Part shown: positions 40,597 to 50,473 of the stretch, piece by piece
Numbering within the stretch: position 1 is the stretch's first letter
Layout: each line of letters opens with the position of its first letter
Assembly: GCF_003013715.1 (NCBI RefSeq)
Contig: NC_072814.1
Location: 1,302,001 to 1,366,000 of the forward strand
Length of the DNA stretch: 64,000 bases
Direction of reading: 5' to 3'
DNA from: Candidozyma auris
Taxonomy: Eukaryota; Ascomycota; Pichiomycetes; Serinales; Metschnikowiaceae
Notes under the pieces: generated by a model
The model's database searches: none
What the model was told of the DNA's origin: nothing
The model's input: the letters and a program-made list of their open reading frames with translations, nothing else
Made by a program: the position numbers and the translations under genes

Positions 40597-40975
40597 CAAC
40601 TGGGGAGATATTTTGATTGAGTAAGGTTCGAAAGTGTTGAAGTACGCGCCCGTACAGGAATATCAAGGGGTCTCCAGGCTCAAATGTGGTGAACAATCAA
40701 TTGAGCTATAAGTGGGTTAAAAAAAAATTATCTGCTTCTTTGTGATATGCTCACAGGTACTTACCTGTGAGGTAGCTGGCTCTCAAACATATTGAGTTCA
40801 TTAGTACACAACAATAACTAAATATACATCGTCAAAACAAACAAGAGCTAGTATACAACAAAGCAAAAAAAATAATAACGGCCGCATACAGACGGCGCCA
40901 TTAATTCAAACTGTAGAAAAAAAAAATCAGGTGGAACTAAGGACATTCGATCGTCATATCAAAGTATTCGTGATT
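40597..40975. promoter_or_regulatory. DFR1 promoter / HHO1 3' flank with a 22-bp palindrome
   Basis: The 379-bp gap carries a perfect inverted repeat at 40750-40771: arms CTCACAGGTA and TACCTGTGAG around a CT spacer, about 155 bp upstream of the DFR1 ATG. A-rich runs near 40865-40930 adjoin the HHO1 stop and may include its 3' end signals. Confidence 0.55.
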
Positions 40976-41813
40976 TTAAGCGGCAGCAGCCACGATTCTC
41001 GACCGGTGTGCTCCTCTTGAAGCCGACTTGGGCGTTCTAGACGTGGCTTTAGACGTGGACTTAGCTGTGGACGTAGACGTGGACTTCGACGACGACTTGG
41101 TGGTCTTAGACGTTTTTGTAGCAGTCTTACTCTTAGGAGCAGCTTTAGCCGCTGGCTTGGTCACTTTCCCCTTGATCGTCTTTGCTGGCGCCTTAGCGCT
41201 GGGCTTTGTCTTTGGTTTAGTAACCTTCGAGGCCTTTGCAGCAGACAGCTTTGCAGAGGCTTTGGTTGTCTTCTTGGTGGTTGTAGCTTTGGCAGGAGCC
41301 TTCTTGACGCTCTTGGTTGACTTGGCTGGCGCAGCCTTGGTAGCAGCCTTCTTCGTCTTGGACGCCGTCTTCACCACCTTTGCGGTCTTAGTAGGAGACT
41401 TCTTAGCTGAAGGTTTCGTCACCTTCGCAGCAGTGGTCTTGGGAGCCAATTCCTTCTTGGCAAGCTTGACGGGGCCCGAGGGACCCTTGGGCTGGGCAAA
41501 GTCGCCGTTCTCCACGCCTTTTCTCAACGTGGCGTTGAACAACGAGTCAAAGTTGGGTGCCTTCACGGCAAAGTTGTCGAGAACAAACTTCTTGATGGCC
41601 TGGCGGCTGAAAGTTAGTATGCGTTGTGAATATCATACAAAATGTGTCAAATAACATACGAGGAGCCTGCTCTTTCTTTTAAAGTGGAGATTGCGGAGAC
41701 GATCATGTCTAAAGTTAGTAAAACCAAACAACAAAAAAGCAGAACGTAAATTGCTCCAACATACCCTTGTATGTGGCCTTTGAGGCAACGACTTGGGGTT
41801 TCGATTTAGCCAT
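40976..41813 (-). CDS. HHO1: Linker histone H1 (spliced, two introns)
   Basis: H1 binds linker DNA at the nucleosome dyad. There are three exons on the minus strand: 41813-41765 ([16 protein letters not shown]), 41708-41660 ([16 protein letters not shown]) and 41606-40976. Splicing gives 242 residues. The product has one winged-helix globular domain (about 10-75: [21 protein letters not shown], then [20 protein letters not shown] and [21 protein letters not shown]). A long Lys/Ala/Ser/Thr-rich tail with AKK/SPTK-type motifs follows. S. cerevisiae Hho1 has two globular domains; only one is present here, as in most eukaryotes. Joined exon length (729 nt) is a whole number of codons. Confidence 0.95.
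41607..41659 (-). other. Intron 2 of HHO1
   Basis: This 53-nt intron has donor GTATGT, branch TACTAAC and acceptor TTTCAG only 5 bases after the branch motif. Splicing rebuilds the Ser codon of SSRQAIKKF in the globular domain. Confidence 0.93.
41709..41764 (-). other. Intron 1 of HHO1
   Basis: This 56-nt intron has donor GTATGT, branch TACTAAC and acceptor TTTAG. Splicing joins G to AC, making the Asp codon of YKDMIVSA in the first helix of the H1 domain. Confidence 0.93.
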
Positions 41814-43036
41814 TTTCGAGGTTTGTGGTAGGAAGAAGCACTTGGTGATGGAGAAACAAAAAACAAACAACACCCTGGATATATAAAGGAAGCACAACAA
41901 AGGCGAGCAGGGGTCCAAGCGCGAATGCACCAAGCGTGGATCGAGCTGCAAAAGTGCACCTACGCAAACGGCGCTACAGCGGGTATAGGATGTAATTCAA
42001 CAAATACCGGTTGTCAACTGGCTTTTCCGGTGCTCAATTGATTATTACCGAGGTCACTTATCTCGTTTTTATCTCTTGTTCTTTCGTAGGATAGAGAGGG
42101 ATCTCTCGTGCGAAACGGGATGCGTTTGGCTGGCGCCTCACCCAGACGTTCTCAATGATTCGCTATGGCTACAATGTCACAGAGTACTTGAAGACTTTTA
42201 CTTCACATTTCAATTGAGTTGATTAAAAATCTTACAGTTATAGAAAAATTTTGGCGCACATTCCAAACTTAGCTTCTGGGACCGCCCAAGGGGGATCTCT
42301 TCTCACGCATGACCGCCGCAAGCGAGTGGCTGCGAAATACTGCCTGGTGGGTTTCCATACGCCTATGGAATCTGTGGACATGGTTCGTAGAGTCGGCTGT
42401 TGTGGGATTTTGCCTCCCACTATGGCAGTTTGAAAATGACTTTGCGCTTGTTAGCACCAATTTGGGTCGATCATCGCTGTTGGATTTGGAGAAAAGCGCA
42501 ATTGTGTTCCAAACTTAGATAGTGGGTGTGGTGATGTAATAGGTGCTGTAAGTGAAATGTTGTTCGAATATTTAGTTGAAGCTGATGAAAATGAAGCTCT
42601 TGTGCTTCGTATTTTGGCGATTGAGTTTTCTTCCATTGCTCCAGTCCACAATGGAACAGAAGAGGAAAAGTAAAAACTGGCTGTCGAGCAGACAATATGA
42701 GGTTCCTTGAAGGTGGCTTCATTTGAAGCAAGAAAAGCATCGCAGTTACAGCTATAATGGTAGTGAGAACCCTTTCGGCACATTGATCTCTTTATCAGCT
42801 TTCTCCTGAGATTTTCAACTAAATAGGAAACTCGATTGGAGGCTCCTCTGGGACATCCATTTCGTGTAGAGACCAGCTCTACACCCCAACATTGAATACC
42901 ACAACTGCCTCCCGCTCACTTGCTACCGCCACCATCTGCTACTAACGCCCTCACACGAGCGCCTCGTTGTCATGACATCTTCAAAACCACAATATCTACA
43001 AATCTAAACCCCCTTCTACTTAACGCCCCTTCAAAA
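41814..43036. other. 1.2-kb intergenic region, HHO1 promoter
   Basis: No gene is recognised. The region holds TGGCTGCGAAA at 42327-42337, about 515 bp upstream of the HHO1 ATG. The nearest rightward feature is the 3' end of the leftward PNPOx-like gene. Confidence 0.45.
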
Positions 43037-43987
43037 TCATGGACACACCTCGTGCTCATTCCACAAGTGGTATTCGTCTTTCTCGTAAATGTAGCGCCTG
43101 TCCTTCTCCATCTCGTAATAGTCCACCGTGTCCACAAACATCGCAACCACAGCAAAGTTCTTGAGCCCGCTGTCCTCGCCCTTGCCATCAACTCCTCTAC
43201 TGATTTTGTCGATCATATTCTGTTTCTCTTCGTCCAACAACAGCCTTGGCGCTGGTCTACGGAATGACAGCTTGAGCCCTTTAGAAAGATCGCCCCACAC
43301 CCTGAGCACCTCGGCGTCCCAGTCCTCTTTCGTGGGGGGAGTAAACTCGACATGCGAGAGATCTTGCAAATTGGGGTACGAAACTGCGAGATTCTGGTGT
43401 TCGAGACTGAGTTTCTGCGACGTTGCTGGCGCAACAACAGGGTAGCTAATAGGTTCACATTGTGGATCGCTTACGGCCGACGCCGTCGTCGTACCGTTTC
43501 TGCTTCTGCTCTCCTCACTCGATGCAGACATCTCCAAGCGGCCCTCGTCCTCCTCTTTCTCCTCATCAGAAGCCTCAGCTTCCGAATCGCTCAGGGCATT
43601 GAGGCTCTTCAGTATGATGTTCCTGGGCTGTATGCTGGTCAAATCTATGACAGGGGCGTGCTCCAGATCGATGATCCGGGCTCTTCCACGGAACCTGAAC
43701 TGTTTGCGTGTTTTTTCGAAGTAGTACACCGCTTCGAACTTGTCGTTGTTCATGAGCTCGCCGTACTTGTCCATTCTCTTGTCTGTGCAAAAGAGCATCA
43801 CGTTTGTCGAGCTGTTGTTGAAGAGGCTGCCTCTGTGCACCAACGTTCTGTTTTTAGGGTACCCTTCCTTGTCGACCGAAGCAAACTGGAACGTTGTAAA
43901 TGGCGGTTTATGATCTCTTGCGGCTGCTTCGGCCTCAAGAGCAGCCGAAAACGCAGGCACCCACGGAGCCATGTACTGGTAAATCAT
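43037..43987 (-). CDS. PNPOx-like FMN-binding split-barrel protein (YPR172W/YLR456W family)
   Basis: The 316-residue protein belongs to the pyridoxamine-5'-phosphate-oxidase-like family whose yeast members YPR172W and YLR456W have no firm function. The N-terminal part is the split barrel: MAPWVPAFSAALEAEAAA, PFTTFQFASVDKEGYPKNRTLVHRG, VMLFCTDKRMDKYGEL, and FEAVYYFEKTRKQFRFRGRARII. A Glu/Asp/Ser-rich insertion (about 130-165) separates it from a C-terminal segment with WDAEVLRVWGDLSKGLKLSFRRP, VAMFVDTVDYYEMEKDRRYIYEK. ATG 43987 gives five extra residues before MAPWVP; ATG 43972 is also possible. Confidence 0.88.
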   Translation of the reverse strand: MIYQYMAPWVPAFSAALEAEAAARDHKPPFTTFQFASVDKEGYPKNRTLVHRGSLFNNSSTNVMLFCTDKRMDKYGELMNNDKFEAVYYFEKTRKQFRFRGRARIIDLEHAPVIDLTSIQPRNIILKSLNALSDSEAEASDEEKEEDEGRLEMSASSEESRSRNGTTTASAVSDPQCEPISYPVVAPATSQKLSLEHQNLAVSYPNLQDLSHVEFTPPTKEDWDAEVLRVWGDLSKGLKLSFRRPAPRLLLDEEKQNMIDKISRGVDGKGEDSGLKNFAVVAMFVDTVDYYEMEKDRRYIYEKDEYHLWNEHEVCP

Positions 43988-45852
43988 GGGGTAGGAAATG
44001 AAGGATTTGACTCGAAGAATTATGCAAAAATCCTGGTGTAAATGATTGTTACTATGCTTCTATGGGTGTAACTGTGAAATGTGGCAGGTCTGCCTGATGG
44101 GTTCGATGCAGCAGGAAAAAAGGCAGAAAAAAGTGCACTAGACGACCTGGAATGAAATTGCAATTGGTTCCTGGAACTTAGTCGGCTGGAAGTGATCTGT
44201 CGGTTTTGGAAACTATGAAGACTTCGACAGCGGGTTCACTTTCAGAAAAAGGTGGTTTTTGCCCTCAGGGTCCGATCAGTCTGGCGATAAATTAGGCTTG
44301 TGGTCAGAAGACGTTAATTGCGCACTGGACCACATGGGTGCTACAGTGCATATGGGACACATCGAAAGAATTCGAGAGAAATATACATGTAGTGTGTGAA
44401 AAAAAAATTGACATGATAGAGGTAAATATAACAAGACTGAAATCCCATTTATTGAATACCCGACTTGTACACTTTGCCGTGGATAGTCTTTTGTATGAGA
44501 GCTCCCATTGCCTGCAAAAAAAGCCTAAGTCCTTCTCTTTAGAGTATTTGCTCCGAGAGTTGAAAGTTCCTTAAGATCTACGAAGGAAAGGAAAAGTTAG
44601 AGTAAGCATGAGTTGGAACCCTCAGGTGAATTTTTCCGATGAGAGTCCGCCGTTTGTATTTGGTGGATAACAGCGTGTTGGAAGTAATTCTGAGTAAGTA
44701 TCAAAGTGGAAGTCACCAGAGAGGTTCAAATGAAAAACAAATGTCCTCTGAACAATATGTAGAGAGGATTTGAGGGCTAAAATCTCGGGATCTTCGAGAT
44801 TGTTTCGAAAGACATTAAGTCTATTTGTAGCACAAGTTGGTACCTTTCCTCCGGAGAAGTTTGAGCGATGATGCCAGTAAAAGTAAAACCTCGTGTCTAA
44901 AACATCTCGCCTGATTCTATCGCTTCCTCTATCGTGAACCTTGTTTTCCATACAAGTCGTGCCTCTTTTCATTACAATAAACAGCTTTGAAGCTCATGAT
45001 GTAAACAGAATCACATGTCAAGTTGCTCTGATGCAACGCTTCACAACCTCCCAGAGCACTCTTTCCTTGAATACAGCAAGCAGTGAGAATCAAAATGATA
45101 TTACGCAAAGAAAGAGGGTCATAAAATATCCTAAATTATGGGCAGTAAATTGTTCAATATGACTTAAACTCTTAGCAGAATGATAGCACATTTACTTTGA
45201 CCTTGTAGCTTGAGTTGCCTAGCAACATTTTCTACCATACTGCTGGTGTTCGACTGTTCCAGTGGTTTTCGGTAAGATTTTTGTAAGACTCAAAAAAAAT
45301 GCTCAGCAAGTATTAAGTCTAGTATCTAGCCAACGCAAAAAATCATTAAGTATTATATTTATTCTTCTTTGTATCGAAGGAAAGGCACTAAAGTAAGGTT
45401 CGAAAACAACTTTGTCATTGCATTGTCATAGCAAGTAGGTTTTAGAAACCCGTTTGATATCCGGTCAGAAAATTTCCATCAAAATTTCTATGACGTAAAA
45501 TTGTGTTTTCGAAATCTGTCCAAACGTTTTAAGAACAACCCCTATCGAGTTCCCGAAAGCAATTTCACATTATCTCGTTTGCCTTTTTTTGCAAACGCCG
45601 AGATAGCCTTCCAAGCTTCATTCCGACAATGCGTTTATCTTTTGCAACTTACCAATTAGGCAGGTAGAGCAATGCGCTAAGGTGTAACCATCACGCCCAA
45701 AATCACTTCAACCCCACCAAATTTTGAACCTTCGCAATCAGAAGCCTATTTTTGGGCATATGCTTTTACATTGTTTTCTTTTGAAACATTTATTTCGGCC
45801 GTGACCGTGGCCGTGTTCTCTATTACCCGAATATCCATGTCCTGAATCCAGC
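43988..45852. other. 1.9-kb gene-free region between two leftward genes
   Basis: I recognise no protein or RNA gene. Small open frames at 44338-44574 and 44622-44972 lack conserved features. A hairpin-forming inverted repeat lies at 45571-45605. This is the longest stretch in the window without an exact dispersed-word copy. Confidence 0.4.
45571..45605. repeat. Inverted repeat able to form a 12-bp hairpin
   Basis: The left arm TATCTCGTTTGC (45571-45582) and right arm GCAAACGCCGAGATA (45591-45605) pair over 12 bp, with a three-base bulge in the right arm and an eight-base loop, CTTTTTTT. It sits about 250 bp past the permease stop. The T-run in the loop makes a classical terminator unlikely. 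Confidence 0.6.
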
Positions 45853-47553
45853 TCAGGACTTTCTGTCCTCGGTACTGTCCGAAGGATGATGCTTGACACC
45901 ATCGTAAACCTCCACATCATCATCTGAGTGAGCAATGTACTCGTCGATGTTGGGTCTTGGACCGATGTACCACTTGTGGGCATCGACCGCAAACCAGATG
46001 ATGAAACCAAGCATGGGCCCGAAGAACACCAAAGCTGTCCAGTTCATATCCACAGGAGTAAGATTCAGACCAGCAGAAGTAGGGAAACACAAGAATGGAA
46101 TCATTGTAAACACAAATGCAATAGCTACCAACCCAATGGGGAGAGACATGCGGCCCAAGTTCCAAGGACCAGGGCGGAATGTGTGTCTTGAATAAGTAAG
46201 CTTCAAAATTGTAGGCATGATGAAAGAAATAACCGAGGAGATACCTCCTACAGAGAAAATGGCACCAATAGCCGTTTCACCGCCAAACAAGAGAAGTAAG
46301 AAAAGCTGACCCAAAAACATGTTGATCCAAACAGCGTTGATAGGAGTCTGTGTCCATGGGTGCACAATCTTCCAGTATTTCGAAAGTGGGAAGAGCCCGT
46401 CTCTGGAGTAGGAAAACGTAACACGAGAGGCAGCTAACATACAAGAGCAGCCCATGAAGAAGGATGATACAATGGTCAACGCAGTGCAAGCTTGAACGCA
46501 AGGTTTTGATAAAAATTGCGTCAAGTAGGTGACATACGGTTGGCCCAAGCCCAAGGGATCCTCGGAAATCATATCGACGCTCACCACAGTGTAGGCAATG
46601 GCAATCATAAAAATGAAACCAATGGCACCCCCAATAGTAGATGTCAAACAAATGGCTCTGGGAGCAGCAACAGCAGCGTTAGAACACTCCTCTGCTAAGT
46701 GGAAAGGAGAGTCATATCCAGACATGGCCCAGATGACACCCATAAATGATACAAGCACAGCGACACCAGTAGGAAAATCTGTTTGGTTGTCAAAGCCCCA
46801 GGCCATGGAGTTGCTGTTAAACTTAGGGATCTCGCCGCCGTACATGCCGAGTCTATCGTTGGCGGCGAAGATAATGACGAAAACGATGGCCAAAAAAAGC
46901 ATGTTCACCGAGGTACTCATGTTGTTCAACCAGGCCAAATATTTCGTGGGCATACTGGACATGATGGCGTGAACGATGTTGATGGCGGTGGTTAGAAGGT
47001 AAACGTGCCATCTTTCAGAAATATAGTCTGAGCCGTATGAGGCCAATGCAAGGATCATCGAAGCACCACTGTAGTTGCAACTGGGAGCTGCGGTGATCTG
47101 ACACATCCAATTGGAGAAACAAGTAATCCACGTTAAGAAAGGCGCCCATTTCTTTGGCGCTAGCTGGGAAACAGCGTAAGGTGTGCCAGCGGAAGTAGGG
47201 AACGCCGAAGCAACCTCGGCCATAGAATAAGCTACCGCTGTAACGCCTATGATGGCCAACATCCACGGAACAGGAGAGCAGCCCACCACCATCTGCTGGT
47301 ACTCAAATGTAGCAGCCACCGAAGGTAGGAGCCCCAACACAGAAAAAGATACGGCAAACACCGACAAGCCAGTGAACTCACGCCGGAACTCTTGCTTGTA
47401 CCCCAAGGCCAAGATCATGGCCTCGTCGCTCTCAACAGCGTGATCGATGTTCAACACAATGTCCTGGTTGGACATCACCGACTGGATGTGCAAATCATCA
47501 ACTCTGATCTGAGAGGTGACAGGATGGACCTCTGGGTCCGAATGGCTAGACAT
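45853..47553 (-). CDS. Amino-acid/choline-type permease (UGA4/HNM1/TPO5-like, APC superfamily)
   Basis: This is a plasma-membrane (or vacuolar) secondary transporter of the amino acid/choline transporter family, which includes GABA permease Uga4, choline permease Hnm1 and polyamine exporter Tpo5. The 566-residue protein has cytosolic tails and about 12 hydrophobic spans. Family motifs are LALGYKQEFRREFTGLSVFAVSFSVLGLLPS at the first helix, AEVASAFPTSAGTPYAVSQLAP, a GYDSPFHLAEE loop, AASRVTFSYSRDGLFP, and RPGPWNLGRMSLPIG. I cannot decide the substrate from sequence. GATAAG boxes upstream suggest nitrogen control (inference). Confidence 0.88.
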   Translation of the reverse strand: MSSHSDPEVHPVTSQIRVDDLHIQSVMSNQDIVLNIDHAVESDEAMILALGYKQEFRREFTGLSVFAVSFSVLGLLPSVAATFEYQQMVVGCSPVPWMLAIIGVTAVAYSMAEVASAFPTSAGTPYAVSQLAPKKWAPFLTWITCFSNWMCQITAAPSCNYSGASMILALASYGSDYISERWHVYLLTTAINIVHAIMSSMPTKYLAWLNNMSTSVNMLFLAIVFVIIFAANDRLGMYGGEIPKFNSNSMAWGFDNQTDFPTGVAVLVSFMGVIWAMSGYDSPFHLAEECSNAAVAAPRAICLTSTIGGAIGFIFMIAIAYTVVSVDMISEDPLGLGQPYVTYLTQFLSKPCVQACTALTIVSSFFMGCSCMLAASRVTFSYSRDGLFPLSKYWKIVHPWTQTPINAVWINMFLGQLFLLLLFGGETAIGAIFSVGGISSVISFIMPTILKLTYSRHTFRPGPWNLGRMSLPIGLVAIAFVFTMIPFLCFPTSAGLNLTPVDMNWTALVFFGPMLGFIIWFAVDAHKWYIGPRPNIDEYIAHSDDDVEVYDGVKHHPSDSTEDRKS

Positions 47554-48907
47554 TACGAAGATATGAGGGTGATAAGAATAAAGATCGAAAAATCAAACCT
47601 GAAAAAAAGAGAGGGCGGAGACGGCTTTTTTATGGCCCTGTGGGTTTGCAAACGTAGATAAGGCAGTTTGCACAATCTGAGGCCAGTTGCAGGGTACGTT
47701 CCTGGTTCTGGAGATGGTATCGTGGGGCTATCCCGAAGGGGAACCTTGGTGCGGCATTCTGGCGATGCCGCTAATCGAGCGGGAAGTAGTCCTCTACATA
47801 CTTTTTCCAACGAGATTGAATTTGGAGAAAAGAGCAAGTCTTTGCCGCCAAAACGCCATCCAAATAATCCCTTTCTACCAAAACCATCAAATTCAGTCCA
47901 AGCGTTCTGCTAGTTTGCTGGGGTCCTTTCTCTGGCCCCGGGCACGCCAGAAACTTTTTTTTTTTTTCTTCTTCTTTTTTTTCCTCTGCGCTGTCTCCGC
48001 GATGGGTGCAAACTCTCTCTTATCAAGCTGCCACAAAGATAACTGCCGAGCGCCAATAGTTACCGAAGATAGCTTTGAAGAAAAAAGGCCACATCCAAAA
48101 TTGTAGACACTCTGCTTTGTTTTCTCAATAGTCTCCTCGCTTCCGTTTTGTGTTACCAACCCGAAACTCTTAGGCCGTTTCATTGAAGCCTGCCTAAGGC
48201 AATGCCTAGGGCGAACACTTCCTGCCCCCGCCCGGGGTCTGCCACTGACTTTTTGTGGAGGAGACAGAGAGTGGGTACAGTTAATGTCGGCATACAAAAG
48301 TTTGTTGGACTTTGTCGCATTGTGCTCGTAGATGAAAATGTGAATTGCTGCATTTCTTGTATATCTTCAGTTCTTGGTGATTTTTTTTTTTTGACATCTC
48401 GTGTATTCTTTGGAAGCCTGCCTTCGTAGCGCATAAACCTTGATAACGGCGGGAAAGGACCTGCCTGTTTTGGCTGCGCGACGTTTGTTATCTGCCACCT
48501 TCGGTGCGTCTGGGCACAAGACGATTTTCACAGATATGTGAAGCTTTTGGTGTCCTTTCTTTCTCCATTCTGGATACACTTGGTTGACGGTATTTCTTCT
48601 TGGGTATGGGCCGGGCGGGATGCCTATTACAGTAGGAAGTTCTCGTCACGTGACCAAGCCATTAGCCCGCCAACTTGTCCCCTTGTTGAGTCCCCTCTGT
48701 AGCGCACTTGATTCCTCTTTCAATTGTGAACTGCGAAATCAACTTTCTGGGGTACCCCATCGCGCTCCTTCTTCACCCCTCTGGCTGAAACTGTGAAATT
48801 ACTGAGGCTGTGAGATTGCTGGATTGCGAAATTGCAGGTTGGTGGAGTCGTCAATTGGAACCCGCTTACTTTGATTTCTGACCTTTCATTCAATTGAGTT
48901 CCCTCGT
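47554..48907. promoter_or_regulatory. Divergent permease / RTT109 intergenic region
   Basis: GATA-type sites lie on the permease side: GATAAG at 47571-47576 and 47657-47662, CTTATC at 48019-48024. A perfect CCGCT-AATCG-AGCGG inverted repeat is at 47768-47782, suited to a zinc-cluster regulator. GTCACGTG at 48645-48652 and a near-match of the dispersed word (TGGCTGCGCGA, 48471-48481) lie toward RTT109. Pyrimidine tracts occur at 47956-47982. No gene is seen. Confidence 0.5.
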
Positions 48908-50230
48908 ATGAATTGCAAGCCTCTGGGTATCGTTGGCCTAGAAGAGGCTCTACCGAATGGACAGTACCAGTTGCTCCATCTTCGGTGCCGGGGGTTCCAA
49001 ACAAAGCCTTTAACTATGGCTGTCGACCGACCTCTCACTGTGAAAGTAAAGCACTTTTTCATGCTTATCGACTCCACGTCCAAATGCCCCGTGCTAGCTT
49101 TGGAGATCTACATTTACTTGACTCTTGAGAAGGACCGTGTGTCTCAGCACATCTTCGTGCCCAAAGCAGACACAACTGGACTAGGATCGCAGCGTATAGA
49201 CGTTGCAGCGGTGGTGCTGGTGTTGGTAAAGGCATTGGTGGAAACAAACGCAGGTGCTTACTTTAAAGAGCCTGTGGCTTGGAAACAGAGCCGCAAGGAC
49301 AACGATGTGAAGGCTGAATCGCCATATGCCACAGTCAACGTATTGCGTGCTCTCGCCTCGAAGCTCACTTCAGATCCTGCAAGTATACATTCGCTTCCGT
49401 ACTATGGGACACCAGAACATAAGGAGAAGGAGTCCAGAGGGCCTGAAGTTGCTGACACTGTGACGACAAAAATCTCCCTCTTCACCCGTGCTGCTAATGC
49501 CTATATCTTTCCCAAACTGGAGCACAACAGCGGCAAGCACATTGCTGACGGGAACACTCTATTTAGGTGGTGGTTGCGAATTTTTGACCATTGTCTACCG
49601 TCAACCTGGCGTTGTGTAGGTGACATTCCAGGAGCCGAGGCTGCCGCTGTTGCTCGTAGCTTCCCTTCAGATCGTTGGAAACAGGGCAATATCTACGTAA
49701 GTGGACTGACACCAGCTGTGCGTCAGATACCGTTGTTTCCAGATGACCCCAAGGGCCGGTTCCTCGAGCACTTGATTGTGGAGGGGCGCTACAAATCGGT
49801 AACCACGCAGCAGTTTTGGCAGGAGTTGGGCTTCAGGCAAGAATTTAGGCTAGGCAATGTGGTGGGAATCATTGGCTGCGAAAATAGCGATGCCGTTGCT
49901 TTAGATCGTGAATCTACCTGCCCAGGCTTGAGTGTTTCCCATAAACAGTATAAGAAAGTTGTCGAGTTTGTGAAGGGGGAAGACTACAGCAATAAGTTCG
50001 ATATTCAGGCCATGATCGAGTCTGGGCTTCCTGAGGTTTTTAAGCAGAATGGCTTGAAGTACCTGACAATCAAGCTTGAGGGGAAGAGACAGCGTAAAGA
50101 AATGTCACCAAAAAATGTGATGCCGGTCAATAACTTAAATAGCATGGTGAGGAAACGTCCTGCCGTAAATAACTTGACAGGGCTTGTAAAAAAAGCCCCG
50201 AAGAATTCGAAACCTTCAACGGGGTCCTAG
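48908..50230 (+). CDS. RTT109: Histone acetyltransferase Rtt109 (H3K56/K9/K27)
   Basis: Rtt109 acetylates new histone H3 with the chaperones Asf1 and Vps75 during replication and repair. The 440-residue protein matches S. cerevisiae (436). Conserved motifs are HFFMLID, LEIYIYLTLEKD, VPKADTTGLGSQRI (functional Asp at about 88), TKISLFTRAANAYIFP, SGKHIADGNTLFRWW, and the catalytic-region PLFPDDPKGRFLEHLI. The C-terminus is basic (KLEGKRQRKEM, then RKRPAVNNL). ATG 48908 gives an N-terminus of usual length. A TGGCTGCGAAA copy (49873-49883) lies inside the gene, coding IGCEN. Confidence 0.93.
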   Translation: MNCKPLGIVGLEEALPNGQYQLLHLRCRGFQTKPLTMAVDRPLTVKVKHFFMLIDSTSKCPVLALEIYIYLTLEKDRVSQHIFVPKADTTGLGSQRIDVAAVVLVLVKALVETNAGAYFKEPVAWKQSRKDNDVKAESPYATVNVLRALASKLTSDPASIHSLPYYGTPEHKEKESRGPEVADTVTTKISLFTRAANAYIFPKLEHNSGKHIADGNTLFRWWLRIFDHCLPSTWRCVGDIPGAEAAAVARSFPSDRWKQGNIYVSGLTPAVRQIPLFPDDPKGRFLEHLIVEGRYKSVTTQQFWQELGFRQEFRLGNVVGIIGCENSDAVALDRESTCPGLSVSHKQYKKVVEFVKGEDYSNKFDIQAMIESGLPEVFKQNGLKYLTIKLEGKRQRKEMSPKNVMPVNNLNSMVRKRPAVNNLTGLVKKAPKNSKPSTGS

Positions 50231-50399
50231 ATTAATAGAAATGGTGGTTCAGTTTGGTGAGAAGTCTACTTTGCGTGTGTAACGAAATGCTTTCATCTCG
50301 TAAACCTGTTAAAAAGTGGGCTCTGCAACTAGGCCAGTTGGCAGGAGCAAAATGTATTCAATGTAAAAAGCTATTTCATAAGGAAAAGGCAAAAAGAAA
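50231..50399. other. Short gap between RTT109 and tRNA-Val
   Basis: The gap contains the tRNA's pol III terminator: on the minus strand the sequence just past the tRNA is TTTCTTTTT. No gene is seen. Confidence 0.5.
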
Positions 50400-50473
50400 T
50401 GATTTCGCCCAGGATCGAACTGGGGACGTTCTGCGTGTTAAGCAGATGCCATAACCAACTAGACCACGAAACC
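50400..50473 (-). tRNA. tRNA-Val (anticodon AAC)
   Basis: On the minus strand a 74-nt cloverleaf is clear. The acceptor stem is GGTTTCG pairing with CGAAATC and discriminator A. The D-arm is GTGGTCTAGTTGGTTATGGC (A box). The anticodon stem-loop is CTGC-TTAACAC-GCAG with anticodon AAC. The T-arm contains AGTTCGATCCTGG (B box). It is nearly identical to S. cerevisiae tRNA-Val(AAC), has no intron, and is followed by a T-rich terminator. Confidence 0.97.

Noticed and set aside
45655..45680. GGTAGAGCAATGCGC, resembling a tRNA D-arm/A box
   Set aside because: No B box or paired acceptor stem follows at the right distance.
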